Of a stretch of DNA of 64,000 bases, positions 16,732 through 25,271 are shown one piece after another. Below the pieces are notes generated by a model. The model was not told the DNA's origin. It saw only the letters and a program-made list of their open reading frames with translations, and searched no databases. The stretch comes from G963662905 sp965230045 (GTDB lineage: Bacteria > Bacteroidota > Bacteroidia > Bacteroidales > WRLA01), in the NCBI GenBank assembly GCA_965230045.1, contig OZ245940.1, positions 3,348,001 to 3,412,000 of the forward strand. The letters are read 5' to 3'. A program made the translations under genes and the position numbers. Numbering within the stretch: position 1 is the stretch's first letter; each line of letters starts with the position of its first letter.

Positions 16732-18810
16732 TTATTCAGCAGCTTCACCTTCTTTTTTGTCTTCAGCTTCGCCTTCAGCTGTAGCTTCAGGCTTTGCTTC
16801 TTCTTTAGGTTCAGCTTTTGGCTCTTCCTTAGCTTCTGGTTTGGCCTCTTCTTTTACTTCAGGGGCATTTCCCATAGTGCGCTTTGACATAGCTTCGAGC
16901 TTTGCACGTTCTTCTGATTGCATTTCCTCTTTGAGGTTTGCCAATGCTTCCAGATCGCCAAGAGTAGTTTTCTCAAGACTGTCTTTCAGACGCTTAACAG
17001 ATGCTTTGTTGCCTGAAGCCTTCTGTGCTGTTTTAGCACGTTCTTCGCGTTTGGCAGCAGCTGTGGCATCCTGATGGATACGTGCATGCGAAAGGATGAT
17101 CTTTTTATTTTCCTTATTGAATTCAATTACTTTGAAATCAAGGGTTTCATCCATTTTCGCATTGGAATTGTCTTCTTTCTGCAGGTGACGTGTAGGAGCA
17201 AATCCTTCCACACCATAAGGCAGTGTTACAACAGCACCTTTATCGTTGATGGTGTTGATGGTACCTTTATGTACAGAACCTACTGAGAATACAGTTTCGA
17301 ATACATCCCATGGGTTTTCTTCGAGTTGCTTGTGACCGAGGCTGAGGCGGCGGTTGTCCACATCAACATCAAGAACAACAACTTCGATTTCTTCACCAAT
17401 TTTTGTGAATTCGGCAGGATGCTTGATTTTCTTGCTCCAGCTCAGGTCAGAGATATGGATCAGTCCATCAACACCTTCTTCGAGTTCAACAAAAATACCG
17501 AAGTTTGTGAAGTTACGAACAGTGGCTTTGTGGCGGCTGTTCACAGGATATTTTTCTTTGATATCTTTCCATGGATCCGGGATGAGCTGCTTCATGCCGA
17601 GGCTCATCTTACGCTCTTCGCGGTCGAGGGTCAGGATAACAGCTTCTACTTCGTCGCCAACTTTCAGGAAGTCCTGAGCGGTACGCAGGTGCTGTGACCA
17701 TGACATTTCCGAAACGTGGATCAGGCCTTCTACGCCGGTTGCAATTTCGATGAATGCACCGTAATCAGCAATAACAACAACTTTACCTTTAACTTTATCG
17801 CCAACCTTGAGGTTTTCGTCGAGTGCATCCCATGGATGAGGAGTAAGTTGTTTGAGGCCGAGGGCAATACGTTTTTTGTTGTCGTCAAAGTCGAGGATAA
17901 CCACTTTGATTTTCTGGTCGAGTTCAACGATTTCTTCAGGATGGTTGATACGTCCCCAGCTCAGGTCTGTAATGTGGATCAGGCCGTCAACGCCACCGAG
18001 GTCGATGAACACACCATAAGAAGTGATGTTTTTAACAGTTCCTTCGAGCACCTGGCCTTTTTCGAGTTTGGCGATAATCTCAGCTTTTTGCGCTTCGAGT
18101 TCGTCTTCGATAAGGGCTTTGTGCGATACCACAACGTTTTTGTATTCGTGGTTGATTTTCACCACTTTGAATTCCATTGTTTTGCCTACGTAGATGTCGT
18201 AGTCGCGGATAGGTTTCACATCAATTTGTGATCCGGGCAGGAATGCTTCAATACCGAATACATCAACAACCAAACCACCTTTTGTACGCCATTTAACGTA
18301 ACCTTTGATGATTTCATCATTATCGTAGGCATTGTTGATGCGTTCCCAGGAGCGCAATGTACGTGCTTTTTTATGCGAAAGAACGAGCTGGCCTGTGCCA
18401 TCTTCCTGGCTTTCAACATAAACTTCAATTGTGTCACCGGCTTTCAGGTCGTCCTGGCGGTAGCGCAGTTCTGAAAGTGGGATCACACCGTCCGATTTGT
18501 AACCAATGTTCACAACTACTTCACGGTTTGAAACCGCAACGATAGAGCCATCAATTACTTCGTGATCTGTAATTTCGCTGAGCGTTTGATCGTAAAGTGT
18601 TTCCAGTTTTACGCGCTCATCATTTGAATAGTTTTCCTGCTTTTTACCAATAGCATCCCAATCGAATGCTTCGGGTTCGGCAAAAACAACTTTTCTTGAT
18701 TTTTTTTCTTCAGGAGTTTCAACTTTTTCTGCTTCAACTACTTCAGCCTGAGGTGTAACCTCTTCTTTTGGTTCCGTGTCGGGAGTGACAGGATTTTCTT
18801 GTTCTGACAT
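16732..18810 (-). CDS. rpsA: 30S ribosomal protein S1
   Basis: A 692-residue protein with six S1 RNA-binding domains, recognisable by VIPLSEL (first), AFLPGSQID (second), VDGLIHITDLSW (third), VEGLIHVSEMSW (fourth), VDGLIHISDLSW (fifth) and VEGFAPTRHL (sixth). An acidic N-terminal extension of ~80 residues and a C-terminal tail of about 45 residues built from Lys/Glu/Ala/Pro repeats are typical of Bacteroidota S1. It binds mRNA to the small subunit; in this phylum mRNAs lack Shine-Dalgarno sequences. Confidence 0.97.
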   Translation of the reverse strand: MSEQENPVTPDTEPKEEVTPQAEVVEAEKVETPEEKKSRKVVFAEPEAFDWDAIGKKQENYSNDERVKLETLYDQTLSEITDHEVIDGSIVAVSNREVVVNIGYKSDGVIPLSELRYRQDDLKAGDTIEVYVESQEDGTGQLVLSHKKARTLRSWERINNAYDNDEIIKGYVKWRTKGGLVVDVFGIEAFLPGSQIDVKPIRDYDIYVGKTMEFKVVKINHEYKNVVVSHKALIEDELEAQKAEIIAKLEKGQVLEGTVKNITSYGVFIDLGGVDGLIHITDLSWGRINHPEEIVELDQKIKVVILDFDDNKKRIALGLKQLTPHPWDALDENLKVGDKVKGKVVVIADYGAFIEIATGVEGLIHVSEMSWSQHLRTAQDFLKVGDEVEAVILTLDREERKMSLGMKQLIPDPWKDIKEKYPVNSRHKATVRNFTNFGIFVELEEGVDGLIHISDLSWSKKIKHPAEFTKIGEEIEVVVLDVDVDNRRLSLGHKQLEENPWDVFETVFSVGSVHKGTINTINDKGAVVTLPYGVEGFAPTRHLQKEDNSNAKMDETLDFKVIEFNKENKKIILSHARIHQDATAAAKREERAKTAQKASGNKASVKRLKDSLEKTTLGDLEALANLKEEMQSEERAKLEAMSKRTMGNAPEVKEEAKPEAKEEPKAEPKEEAKPEATAEGEAEDKKEGEAAE

Positions 18811-19145
18811 TTAAATCTAAATGTTGTGGCAGCTCGTGCCTGGGTTAAACGTTAATTTATTAATCTTAAATCAATTGCAAAAAGCAAAACACCTTTCGAA
18901 TTGGCCTGCAAAAATACAGTTTTTTTTGAAAATCAAAATAAAACTCTATGCTTTTGTACTAAATTTTAAAACAATATTGAGGAAGGTTTTCATTGGCAAA
19001 AAAAAATCATAATGATGTTTTGCAATTTTAATTTTTTTTACTATACTTGTAGACGGTAATCAATACAGTCAATTCCTTAAAGACATTACGTTAACTGATT
19101 GTAAAACAAGACGAAATTATAAAATTTTTAAATAACTTAAGGCAT
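18811..19145. other. Divergent intergenic region between rpsA and the transglutaminase gene
   Basis: About 335 bp, AT-rich, no gene. It must hold the rpsA promoter. On the minus strand TATTTTTG (18909-18916) fits TAnnTTTG, with a TTTG 17 bp further upstream (18934-18937), somewhat closer than usual. For the plus-strand gene TATACTTG around 19042 is a weak candidate only. Confidence 0.45.
18909..18937 (-). promoter_or_regulatory. Candidate rpsA promoter
   Basis: TTTG, a 17-bp spacer and TATTTTTG on the minus strand, about 100 bp before the rpsA start. The -7 element is a perfect consensus match; the spacing is 2-3 bp short of the usual 19-21. Confidence 0.4.
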
Positions 19146-21080
19146 ATGCAAATCATCCGACCATTAATCTGTTTTTTGTTGATTTATATATCATTTTATG
19201 CTCAAAGTCAATCATTTATAGTTGACAACACACCAAAATGGGTCAAACATATTGAAATCCCGAAAAAGTCAAAATTTTCCAAATACGATATATCAGCGGG
19301 CTATTATCACACATTGCTTTCTCAGCAATATAATTTAAGCGAAAATATATCTTATATCAGGCAGGTCAGAAATGTATTGTCTCATAGCGGGATAACCAAT
19401 GCATCGCAATTAAGTATTACCCTGGATACCAGTTATCAAAACTTAGTGATTCATCATTTATATATTTTGAGAAACGGAAAAAAAATTGACCGCACCAAGG
19501 ATTTGGATTTTGAGATAATGAATAAGGAAGATGAACTCAACGTTGGAATATACACTGGACTTATTACTGCCTATGATATTTTGGATGATATTAGAAAGGA
19601 GGATAAAATCGATTTCGCATATTCACTAGAAGGAGAAAATCCAATTTTTGATAACGAAAAACACAAACAAATAAAGCTGGTTTCTTCAAACCCAACTGAT
19701 TTGCTTTCCGTCATTTTTGTCTTCAATAGAAGTGGCGATTTTCAAAGCAGGTATTATGGGAGCGACAGCTCTTCAATCAACAGATATGATTCAAGCGAAT
19801 GGCATTATATTGAAATATCCAAACCTAGCTTAGACGCAACAGTTTATGACAGATATGTTCCTGAATGGTATTTACCGGAAGAGCGAATCACTATTTCCAG
19901 CGTGGATTCCTGGGCGGATGTCAACGAATGGGCTGAAAAAGTGTTCAAATTGGAAGAAGTCTTTGAACCAAGTCCGGTATTTGAAGAAATCCTGCTTGGT
20001 GGAGAATCCCAAAACGAAAAAATCAACAAAATAATAGACTATGTACAGGATGAAATCCGTTATATGGGCATCGAAGGAGGCATCGGCAGCATCCAACCCT
20101 TTCATCCCAACACGGTTGTAGCTCAGCGTTACGGCGATTGCAAAGACAAATCTCTTCTTTTGGTAAAATTACTCCATGCTATTGGTATAGAAAAGGCTTA
20201 TCCGGTTCTTGCGAATACCATTACGGGTAGGTATTTAAAAGAATCATTGCCCGGAAATCAAGCCTTTAATCATGTTATCGTTTCTTTTGAGCTTGATAGC
20301 ACAGTATATTGGATTGACCCTACGATAAGTCAGCAAGGTGGCGATTTTCAGAAAATATATACCCCAGACTATAAATATGTTCTGGTTGTTGGCAATGAAA
20401 GTGACTCCCTAACAGAAATGAATAAGCTAAACAAAGCAGGGATCGTAAGAGGTCATGAAGTAATAGAGATAACCAAAATTGATAATCCCGCAAAAATATC
20501 AATAACAACTCAATCCAAAGGATTCTTTGCCGATAAGGAAAGATCCATTTTAGACTATTTACCCAAAGACGCCATTGAAAAAAGAATAACGGACAATTTG
20601 AAACACATCTATCCAAAAATAAATCTAATATCAGAAACAAAAATCACGGATAAACCAGAAAACAACAGCTTCACTATGCAATATTTTCTGGAAGGTGATG
20701 ACTATTGGAAAGAAGAAGTAATTGAAGGGGTTTCTTATACTTATTTTTGGTACACACCCTGGATTCTATCATCATATTTATATACTGCTTCCTGTTCTGA
20801 AAGAGAATATCCTTACGAAATTCAATATCCGAACAGGCTGGAATACTACATCGAAATCCATTTACCCGAAGAAGTATTTTATCTCGATTCCTATGACTGC
20901 CTTGACAATGATTTCATTTTATTTGAAGAAACAATTGAACAGTTCGATCTTAAAACTATTCATGCACATTATAAATATGAAGCCAAACAAGATCATATCG
21001 ATGCAGATCAATATGAAGCAGTTTGTGAGGAAATCAATGAATTGGTCAAAACATTATCAATCGGTTTTTATTTTAAATAA
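19146..21080 (+). CDS. DUF3857 and transglutaminase-domain secreted protein
   Basis: A 644-residue protein with signal peptide (LICFLLIYISFYAQSQS). The N-terminal ~230 residues form the DUF3857 beta-domain. The transglutaminase-like core lies around 290-420, with Cys in RYGDCKDKSLLLVKLLHAIG, His in FNHVIVSFEL and Asp in YWIDPT, a complete Cys-His-Asp triad. Family members are periplasmic or surface proteins thought to act as peptidases or protein cross-linkers; substrate unknown. The YwqK-like gene begins 11 bp after its stop and is probably co-transcribed. Confidence 0.88.
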   Translation: MQIIRPLICFLLIYISFYAQSQSFIVDNTPKWVKHIEIPKKSKFSKYDISAGYYHTLLSQQYNLSENISYIRQVRNVLSHSGITNASQLSITLDTSYQNLVIHHLYILRNGKKIDRTKDLDFEIMNKEDELNVGIYTGLITAYDILDDIRKEDKIDFAYSLEGENPIFDNEKHKQIKLVSSNPTDLLSVIFVFNRSGDFQSRYYGSDSSSINRYDSSEWHYIEISKPSLDATVYDRYVPEWYLPEERITISSVDSWADVNEWAEKVFKLEEVFEPSPVFEEILLGGESQNEKINKIIDYVQDEIRYMGIEGGIGSIQPFHPNTVVAQRYGDCKDKSLLLVKLLHAIGIEKAYPVLANTITGRYLKESLPGNQAFNHVIVSFELDSTVYWIDPTISQQGGDFQKIYTPDYKYVLVVGNESDSLTEMNKLNKAGIVRGHEVIEITKIDNPAKISITTQSKGFFADKERSILDYLPKDAIEKRITDNLKHIYPKINLISETKITDKPENNSFTMQYFLEGDDYWKEEVIEGVSYTYFWYTPWILSSYLYTASCSEREYPYEIQYPNRLEYYIEIHLPEEVFYLDSYDCLDNDFILFEETIEQFDLKTIHAHYKYEAKQDHIDADQYEAVCEEINELVKTLSIGFYFK

Positions 21081-21090
21081 CTTACACATT

Positions 21091-21954
21091 ATGAGATTAT
21101 CGTACATATATTTTATATTAGGCATGCTGCTCCATTATGGTCTTTTTGCTCAAAATGACACTATAATAAGTTATTACGACAAAGACTGGAAAATCATAGA
21201 CAGCAAAGCAAAAGCAGAATATTACAGGATTTCATTTAAACAAAACGGTCTTTGGCAAGTTCGCGATTATTTCATTAATGATTCGCTTCAAATGTCAGGA
21301 GCATTCAAAGGAAGAAGCATGAGCTTTGAGCACGGCCCTTTTGTTTACTATCATGAAAATGGCCAGATCTCTGAAAAAGGCGTTTATCACGTAGGAAAAA
21401 GAGTTCACAAATGGTTTGCATGGTTCGATAACGGTCAAAAAAAATATGAGATAGATTTTGATGCTGGATTACCTGTTGGGCTGGCAAAAACATGGTATGA
21501 AAATGGTAATCTGGAGAGTATTGGGAAATTTAACTATGGATTAGAATATGGTATATGGGGATACTATTATAAAAGTGGCGAAATTAAAGCTGAAGGGGAA
21601 TGGGAAAATGGCCTAAGAAAAGGTTTATGGAAATACTATTATGACCTTCCAGATCATCCTTACAAACTATTGCAGGTTTATGAAAATGGTTACCTGATTG
21701 CAACTACTGCGCTATGGAAAAACGGCAAAATCCATATTGAAGGCAATTTCCTGAAAGACAAACGGCATGGAGCATGGAAAAACTACGATGCCTCGGGAAA
21801 ACTAATCTTCGAGGGAAATTATAAAAATGGGCTAAAAAAAGGTGAATGGATAAGATATTTTAAAACCTCAAAACATATCTATGAATTCAAAAACGGAAAA
21901 CCCTTAGAACCAATTGATGGGATTGTCATCAGAAGCAAGGATATCTTACAATAA
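21091..21954 (+). CDS. YwqK/MORN-repeat-like secreted protein
   Basis: A 287-residue protein starting at ATG 21091 with a signal peptide (IYFILGMLLHYGLFAQ). The frame stays open upstream into the preceding gene, but that part is out of frame with it and is not real. The body is a series of ~22-residue repeats with phrases such as YYHENGQISEKGVYHVGKR, WYENGNLESIGKFNYG, YYKSGEIKAEGEWENGLRKG and EGNYKNGLKKGEW. These are MORN-type/YwqK-family repeats. The name 'antitoxin YwqK' is used in databases, but nothing here shows an antitoxin role. Likely periplasmic or surface exposed. Confidence 0.8.
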   Translation: MRLSYIYFILGMLLHYGLFAQNDTIISYYDKDWKIIDSKAKAEYYRISFKQNGLWQVRDYFINDSLQMSGAFKGRSMSFEHGPFVYYHENGQISEKGVYHVGKRVHKWFAWFDNGQKKYEIDFDAGLPVGLAKTWYENGNLESIGKFNYGLEYGIWGYYYKSGEIKAEGEWENGLRKGLWKYYYDLPDHPYKLLQVYENGYLIATTALWKNGKIHIEGNFLKDKRHGAWKNYDASGKLIFEGNYKNGLKKGEWIRYFKTSKHIYEFKNGKPLEPIDGIVIRSKDILQ

Positions 21955-22016
21955 TTTAGATACAGTAGACAGTTATGATAATCAATCTTTCATAACAAAC
22001 ATCAATTATTTCCAAC

Positions 22017-22024
22017 TATATTTG
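22017..22024 (+). promoter_or_regulatory. Candidate -7 box for the T9SS cargo gene
   Basis: TATATTTG matches TAnnTTTG 81 bp before the start at 22105. No clear TTTG at -33 spacing. Confidence 0.35.
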
Positions 22025-22104
22025 TATTTTGGTAAATAATTAAGCATTTATTACACCAGGTTTTACGCTAATTTTATGAATATCAAAACCAACAGAAAGA
22101 GTTT

Positions 22105-24414
22105 ATGAAAGCATTTAGCCCACTCCTCATCTTAATACTCTGTTATATTTCATTTAAGCTGCCGGCACAATCAAATTACTGGCTAAACCCCATCCTGCAA
22201 GGTCAAAAAATGAATGATATTGCCTTCTTTGATGAATACACCGGACTGGCCTGTGGAGAATGGGGTCAGATTTACCGCACGCAAAACGGCGGAAAAAGCT
22301 GGGAGCTGGTTTTCAATGATGGTTTTAACAGCATCAGCGAAATCAATATTATTAATCAGCATCAGGCATTCCTTAAAAAGGAAGATGGTGTTATAATCCA
22401 CACCTCCAACAGGGGAATCAGCTGGGCAAAAAGCTGCCAGATTGCCGACAGCCTCAGCTTACAATCCTTCCAAATGCTGAACGAAAAAAACGGCCACATG
22501 GTGTGCCGGAACAAAGCCACGGGTGAATATAGTTTTTGGAGAACCAGGGATGCCGCAAAAAACTGGAAAATTATTAATAATAGTATTTTTGAAGAAGGAA
22601 AAACCATTGCTTCCTTTTCGTTTAGCGATATGAAAAATGGCTTTCTGATCATGCAAGATCCTGATGAATTCATATCCTCAAAAATATATAATACCAATGA
22701 TTCGGGAAATACATTTCAACATCTGAGCGATTCATATTTTACCGAGGAATCATACCGTAAAATATACCTCCTGAAAGACAGCAGCATCTTTTTAATATCC
22801 GAAAAAGCAACCTCTAAAGGGAGGAGCCGCTCCCCCTCCTGGCGCCGAAGCAATATAAAGCGCAGCACGGATTCAGGATATAGCTGGACCACCGTGCTGG
22901 CCAATATAGAAACAGCATACGGCAGGATAGAAAGCCACAATGATTCCATATTGTACTTATTTGGTTCCTGTCCGGCAAACGGGGGCAATGGATGCACAGA
23001 TTTATTGATATGGAATTCAACAGATTACGGCCAAAGCTGGCAGAAATGTAATTCCAAGCCCCAATTATACGACTATGGATATCAATTACCACATGTCCGT
23101 TGCCTGGGAATACGTAACAATACTCAAGCCATAGCCCTGGTAGAAGGATCAGGGAAATATTTTTTTGATACGGAAAGCCCCTATTGCCTCATCGAAACCC
23201 AAAACAGAACCAACTGGCGTCCGGTTTCCGAATATTTTGACAGTTTTAGCAGTACACTTTTTTTAAATACAAAAATGTATATCTCTTATGCCAGCCATCT
23301 GCTCAACTATACCATTGGCAGCCAGTTTAACCCAACGGAAATACTTAAAACAGATGGAAACATTACGAAAGCTTGTGCCTATAAAAATGAAAAGGCCTGC
23401 TGGATCAGCCGCAAGGCAAATGCACGGTCGAATATTTATTTTACGAAAGATAATAGCAGCCAATTTGATTCCATTGTTTCCAGTAGTATTTTAATGCCAA
23501 CAGATATGAGTTTTTCCGGTGCAAGGCATGTATTTGTTTTCAAAAACTGGCGAGACTATGATATTCCTCTGTCCTTCTACTCAATAGACCTTGAAAACAA
23601 AAATATTGAAAGCATTGAAATCCCGGTAGATCCGGAATCTTATCAGGTAAATAGTATGGCAGCTGTGCCCGAAGCTGTTTTTCTGTTTGGGCAGAATGGC
23701 AGTAAACAAGGCTATTATAAATCAGAAGACATGGCAGGATCCTGGGAATTCCACGAACTGGAATTAGATTGGGTCAGAAAAGGTTTTGTTGTAAACGACA
23801 GCCTAATGCTCATTGAAGAAGTTAGTACAGATGATGTTACAGGAGCCGTTTTTTCAAGGCTTTGGAAAGTTGATCATATCCACAATGAGTTGGATGAAAT
23901 TATTTATGAAAACAATACATCTGCCCGGATTGTTGATGTAGCCATAGATCCAAAGGGCGAATTGTATATCCTGCTCAAACAGTATGATAAATCATGGATA
24001 GCCCTAGCAAACGAAGAGGGAAATATGGCAAAACACGGCCCCTTCCCTTTGCTTGATGGCATAACTGCTGACCCTGAAGAAGGAGGATGGGCTTTTGGAC
24101 ATTCGGGCAGGCTACTATATATCCGGCTGGATAATCCGGTTTATGTTGCGCCCATTGAACATGATGAGGAAGTTGGTTTTACAGTGATTGGAAATCCTTT
24201 TTCCGATAAAATCAGTATTGAGCTTGATGCCGAAACCCCTTTCACAATACGCTTATTTGACACAAATGGCAGAAAACTATTTGAAAGGGATTATTCTTCA
24301 AACGAAAAAAAAATAACAATCTCAAATTCAATAAAAAGCTTAAAAGCCGGGATATATTTTATATCACTAAAATCAGGGCAGACACAGGAAACCAAGAGAA
24401 TAGTAAAATTCTAG
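22105..24414 (+). CDS. Secreted BNR/YCF48-like beta-propeller protein with T9SS sorting domain
   Basis: A 769-residue protein with signal peptide (FSPLLILILCYISFKLPAQS). Sialidase/YCF48-like blades with Asp-box-type motifs are visible, for example RTQNGGKSWELVF, HTSNRGISWAKS, STDSGYSWTTV, NSTDYGQSWQKC. The last ~80 residues (VIGNPFSDKISIELD, LFDTNGRKLFE, LKAGIYFISLKSG, KRIVKF) are a type A sorting domain for export by the type IX system. No catalytic residues for a sialidase could be assigned, so binding or scaffolding is more likely. Its own promoter candidate lies upstream. Confidence 0.85.
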   Translation: MKAFSPLLILILCYISFKLPAQSNYWLNPILQGQKMNDIAFFDEYTGLACGEWGQIYRTQNGGKSWELVFNDGFNSISEINIINQHQAFLKKEDGVIIHTSNRGISWAKSCQIADSLSLQSFQMLNEKNGHMVCRNKATGEYSFWRTRDAAKNWKIINNSIFEEGKTIASFSFSDMKNGFLIMQDPDEFISSKIYNTNDSGNTFQHLSDSYFTEESYRKIYLLKDSSIFLISEKATSKGRSRSPSWRRSNIKRSTDSGYSWTTVLANIETAYGRIESHNDSILYLFGSCPANGGNGCTDLLIWNSTDYGQSWQKCNSKPQLYDYGYQLPHVRCLGIRNNTQAIALVEGSGKYFFDTESPYCLIETQNRTNWRPVSEYFDSFSSTLFLNTKMYISYASHLLNYTIGSQFNPTEILKTDGNITKACAYKNEKACWISRKANARSNIYFTKDNSSQFDSIVSSSILMPTDMSFSGARHVFVFKNWRDYDIPLSFYSIDLENKNIESIEIPVDPESYQVNSMAAVPEAVFLFGQNGSKQGYYKSEDMAGSWEFHELELDWVRKGFVVNDSLMLIEEVSTDDVTGAVFSRLWKVDHIHNELDEIIYENNTSARIVDVAIDPKGELYILLKQYDKSWIALANEEGNMAKHGPFPLLDGITADPEEGGWAFGHSGRLLYIRLDNPVYVAPIEHDEEVGFTVIGNPFSDKISIELDAETPFTIRLFDTNGRKLFERDYSSNEKKITISNSIKSLKAGIYFISLKSGQTQETKRIVKF

Positions 24415-24484
24415 AACCATATACATCCTTGAAAGCAAATACCGTTGCTGGCTTGTTTTTCGGAATCAACTCGGATGACACCCC

Positions 24485-24988
24485 CTATTCCGCCAATTGT
24501 TTCTGCTCAAGCAAATGAAATTTCTTGTTGAACTTCAGCTTTACGGCCGGTATCATCCCGATTTCTATTTCCACTTCAAACATTTTGTATTTACCGATTT
24601 TCATAGTCGATTGCAATGAGGATGCTTTAAAAAGGGATTTCAATACCAGGCGTATCATTTTATTGTCTTTGGTACGTTCCAGCAGTTCTTCCTTTTTCTC
24701 TTCGCTGATAGTCTCCAGAAAAACATAATGGCTGATCACTTTTGGAGGCAGGCTCAGCTCCAGTTCAATTTCATCGAGCTCATAACCGGCCTCTTTGATC
24801 AAACCGGAAGCATTGGCCACTTCCTCAAAAACAGCCTTAAGCTTGTCTGTTTTTTGATTTGATGCTTCGTCTAGTTTTTCAGCTTCCGCATCATTCATCA
24901 ATCCATGTTTTGAAGCAGCTTCTTTTGCAGCATCTTTAAGGCTTGCTGCGGCTTCTTTTGCCTTGTTCATAAAATTACCAATAGCCAT
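24485..24988 (-). CDS. Hypothetical cytosolic protein with coiled-coil N-terminus
   Basis: A 167-residue protein I do not recognise. The first ~60 residues are Ala/Lys/Glu-rich and probably helical (NKAKEAAASLKDAAKEAASKHG). The C-terminal ~100 residues are a mixed region with alternating strands (ELDEIELELSLPPKVISHYVFLE, MFEVEIEIGMIPAVKLKFNKKF), possibly a small beta-domain binding a ligand or lipid. No signal peptide. It is followed by about 280 bp of non-coding sequence before the TonB receptor on the same strand. Confidence 0.7.
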   Translation of the reverse strand: MAIGNFMNKAKEAAASLKDAAKEAASKHGLMNDAEAEKLDEASNQKTDKLKAVFEEVANASGLIKEAGYELDEIELELSLPPKVISHYVFLETISEEKKEELLERTKDNKMIRLVLKSLFKASSLQSTMKIGKYKMFEVEIEIGMIPAVKLKFNKKFHLLEQKQLAE

Positions 24989-25271
24989 AATTTATTCTTT
25001 TTGGTTAGGATCATCCAAAAGTAATCTTTTAAAAAACATTAATCAAGTAATTTTCTGCTGGGAAACACCCCCAAAAGCAGAAATCACTTTTGGAGGTGTG
25101 CAGGTAAAAGTATGACACGGCAAAAAGGGGATAGAAAGGAGGTGCCGTGTCCTTTTGATTGAATTATCGGGTATATCCGGGCTGATGGATATAGCAAAAC
25201 CGTCCCGACAATGATTAGTAGCAAACAAGCTTGTTTTTGAAAAAAACGCCTGATTTTTAGGGCAGCTTATG

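Noticed and set aside
20722..21090. Upstream extension of the YwqK-like gene to 20722
   Set aside because: It overlaps the C-terminal coding region of the transglutaminase protein in another frame; the ATG at 21091 begins a proper signal peptide.
21091..21954. Toxin-antitoxin role for the YwqK-like protein
   Set aside because: It has a signal peptide and no toxin gene beside it; the antitoxin label is a database name for the repeat family.
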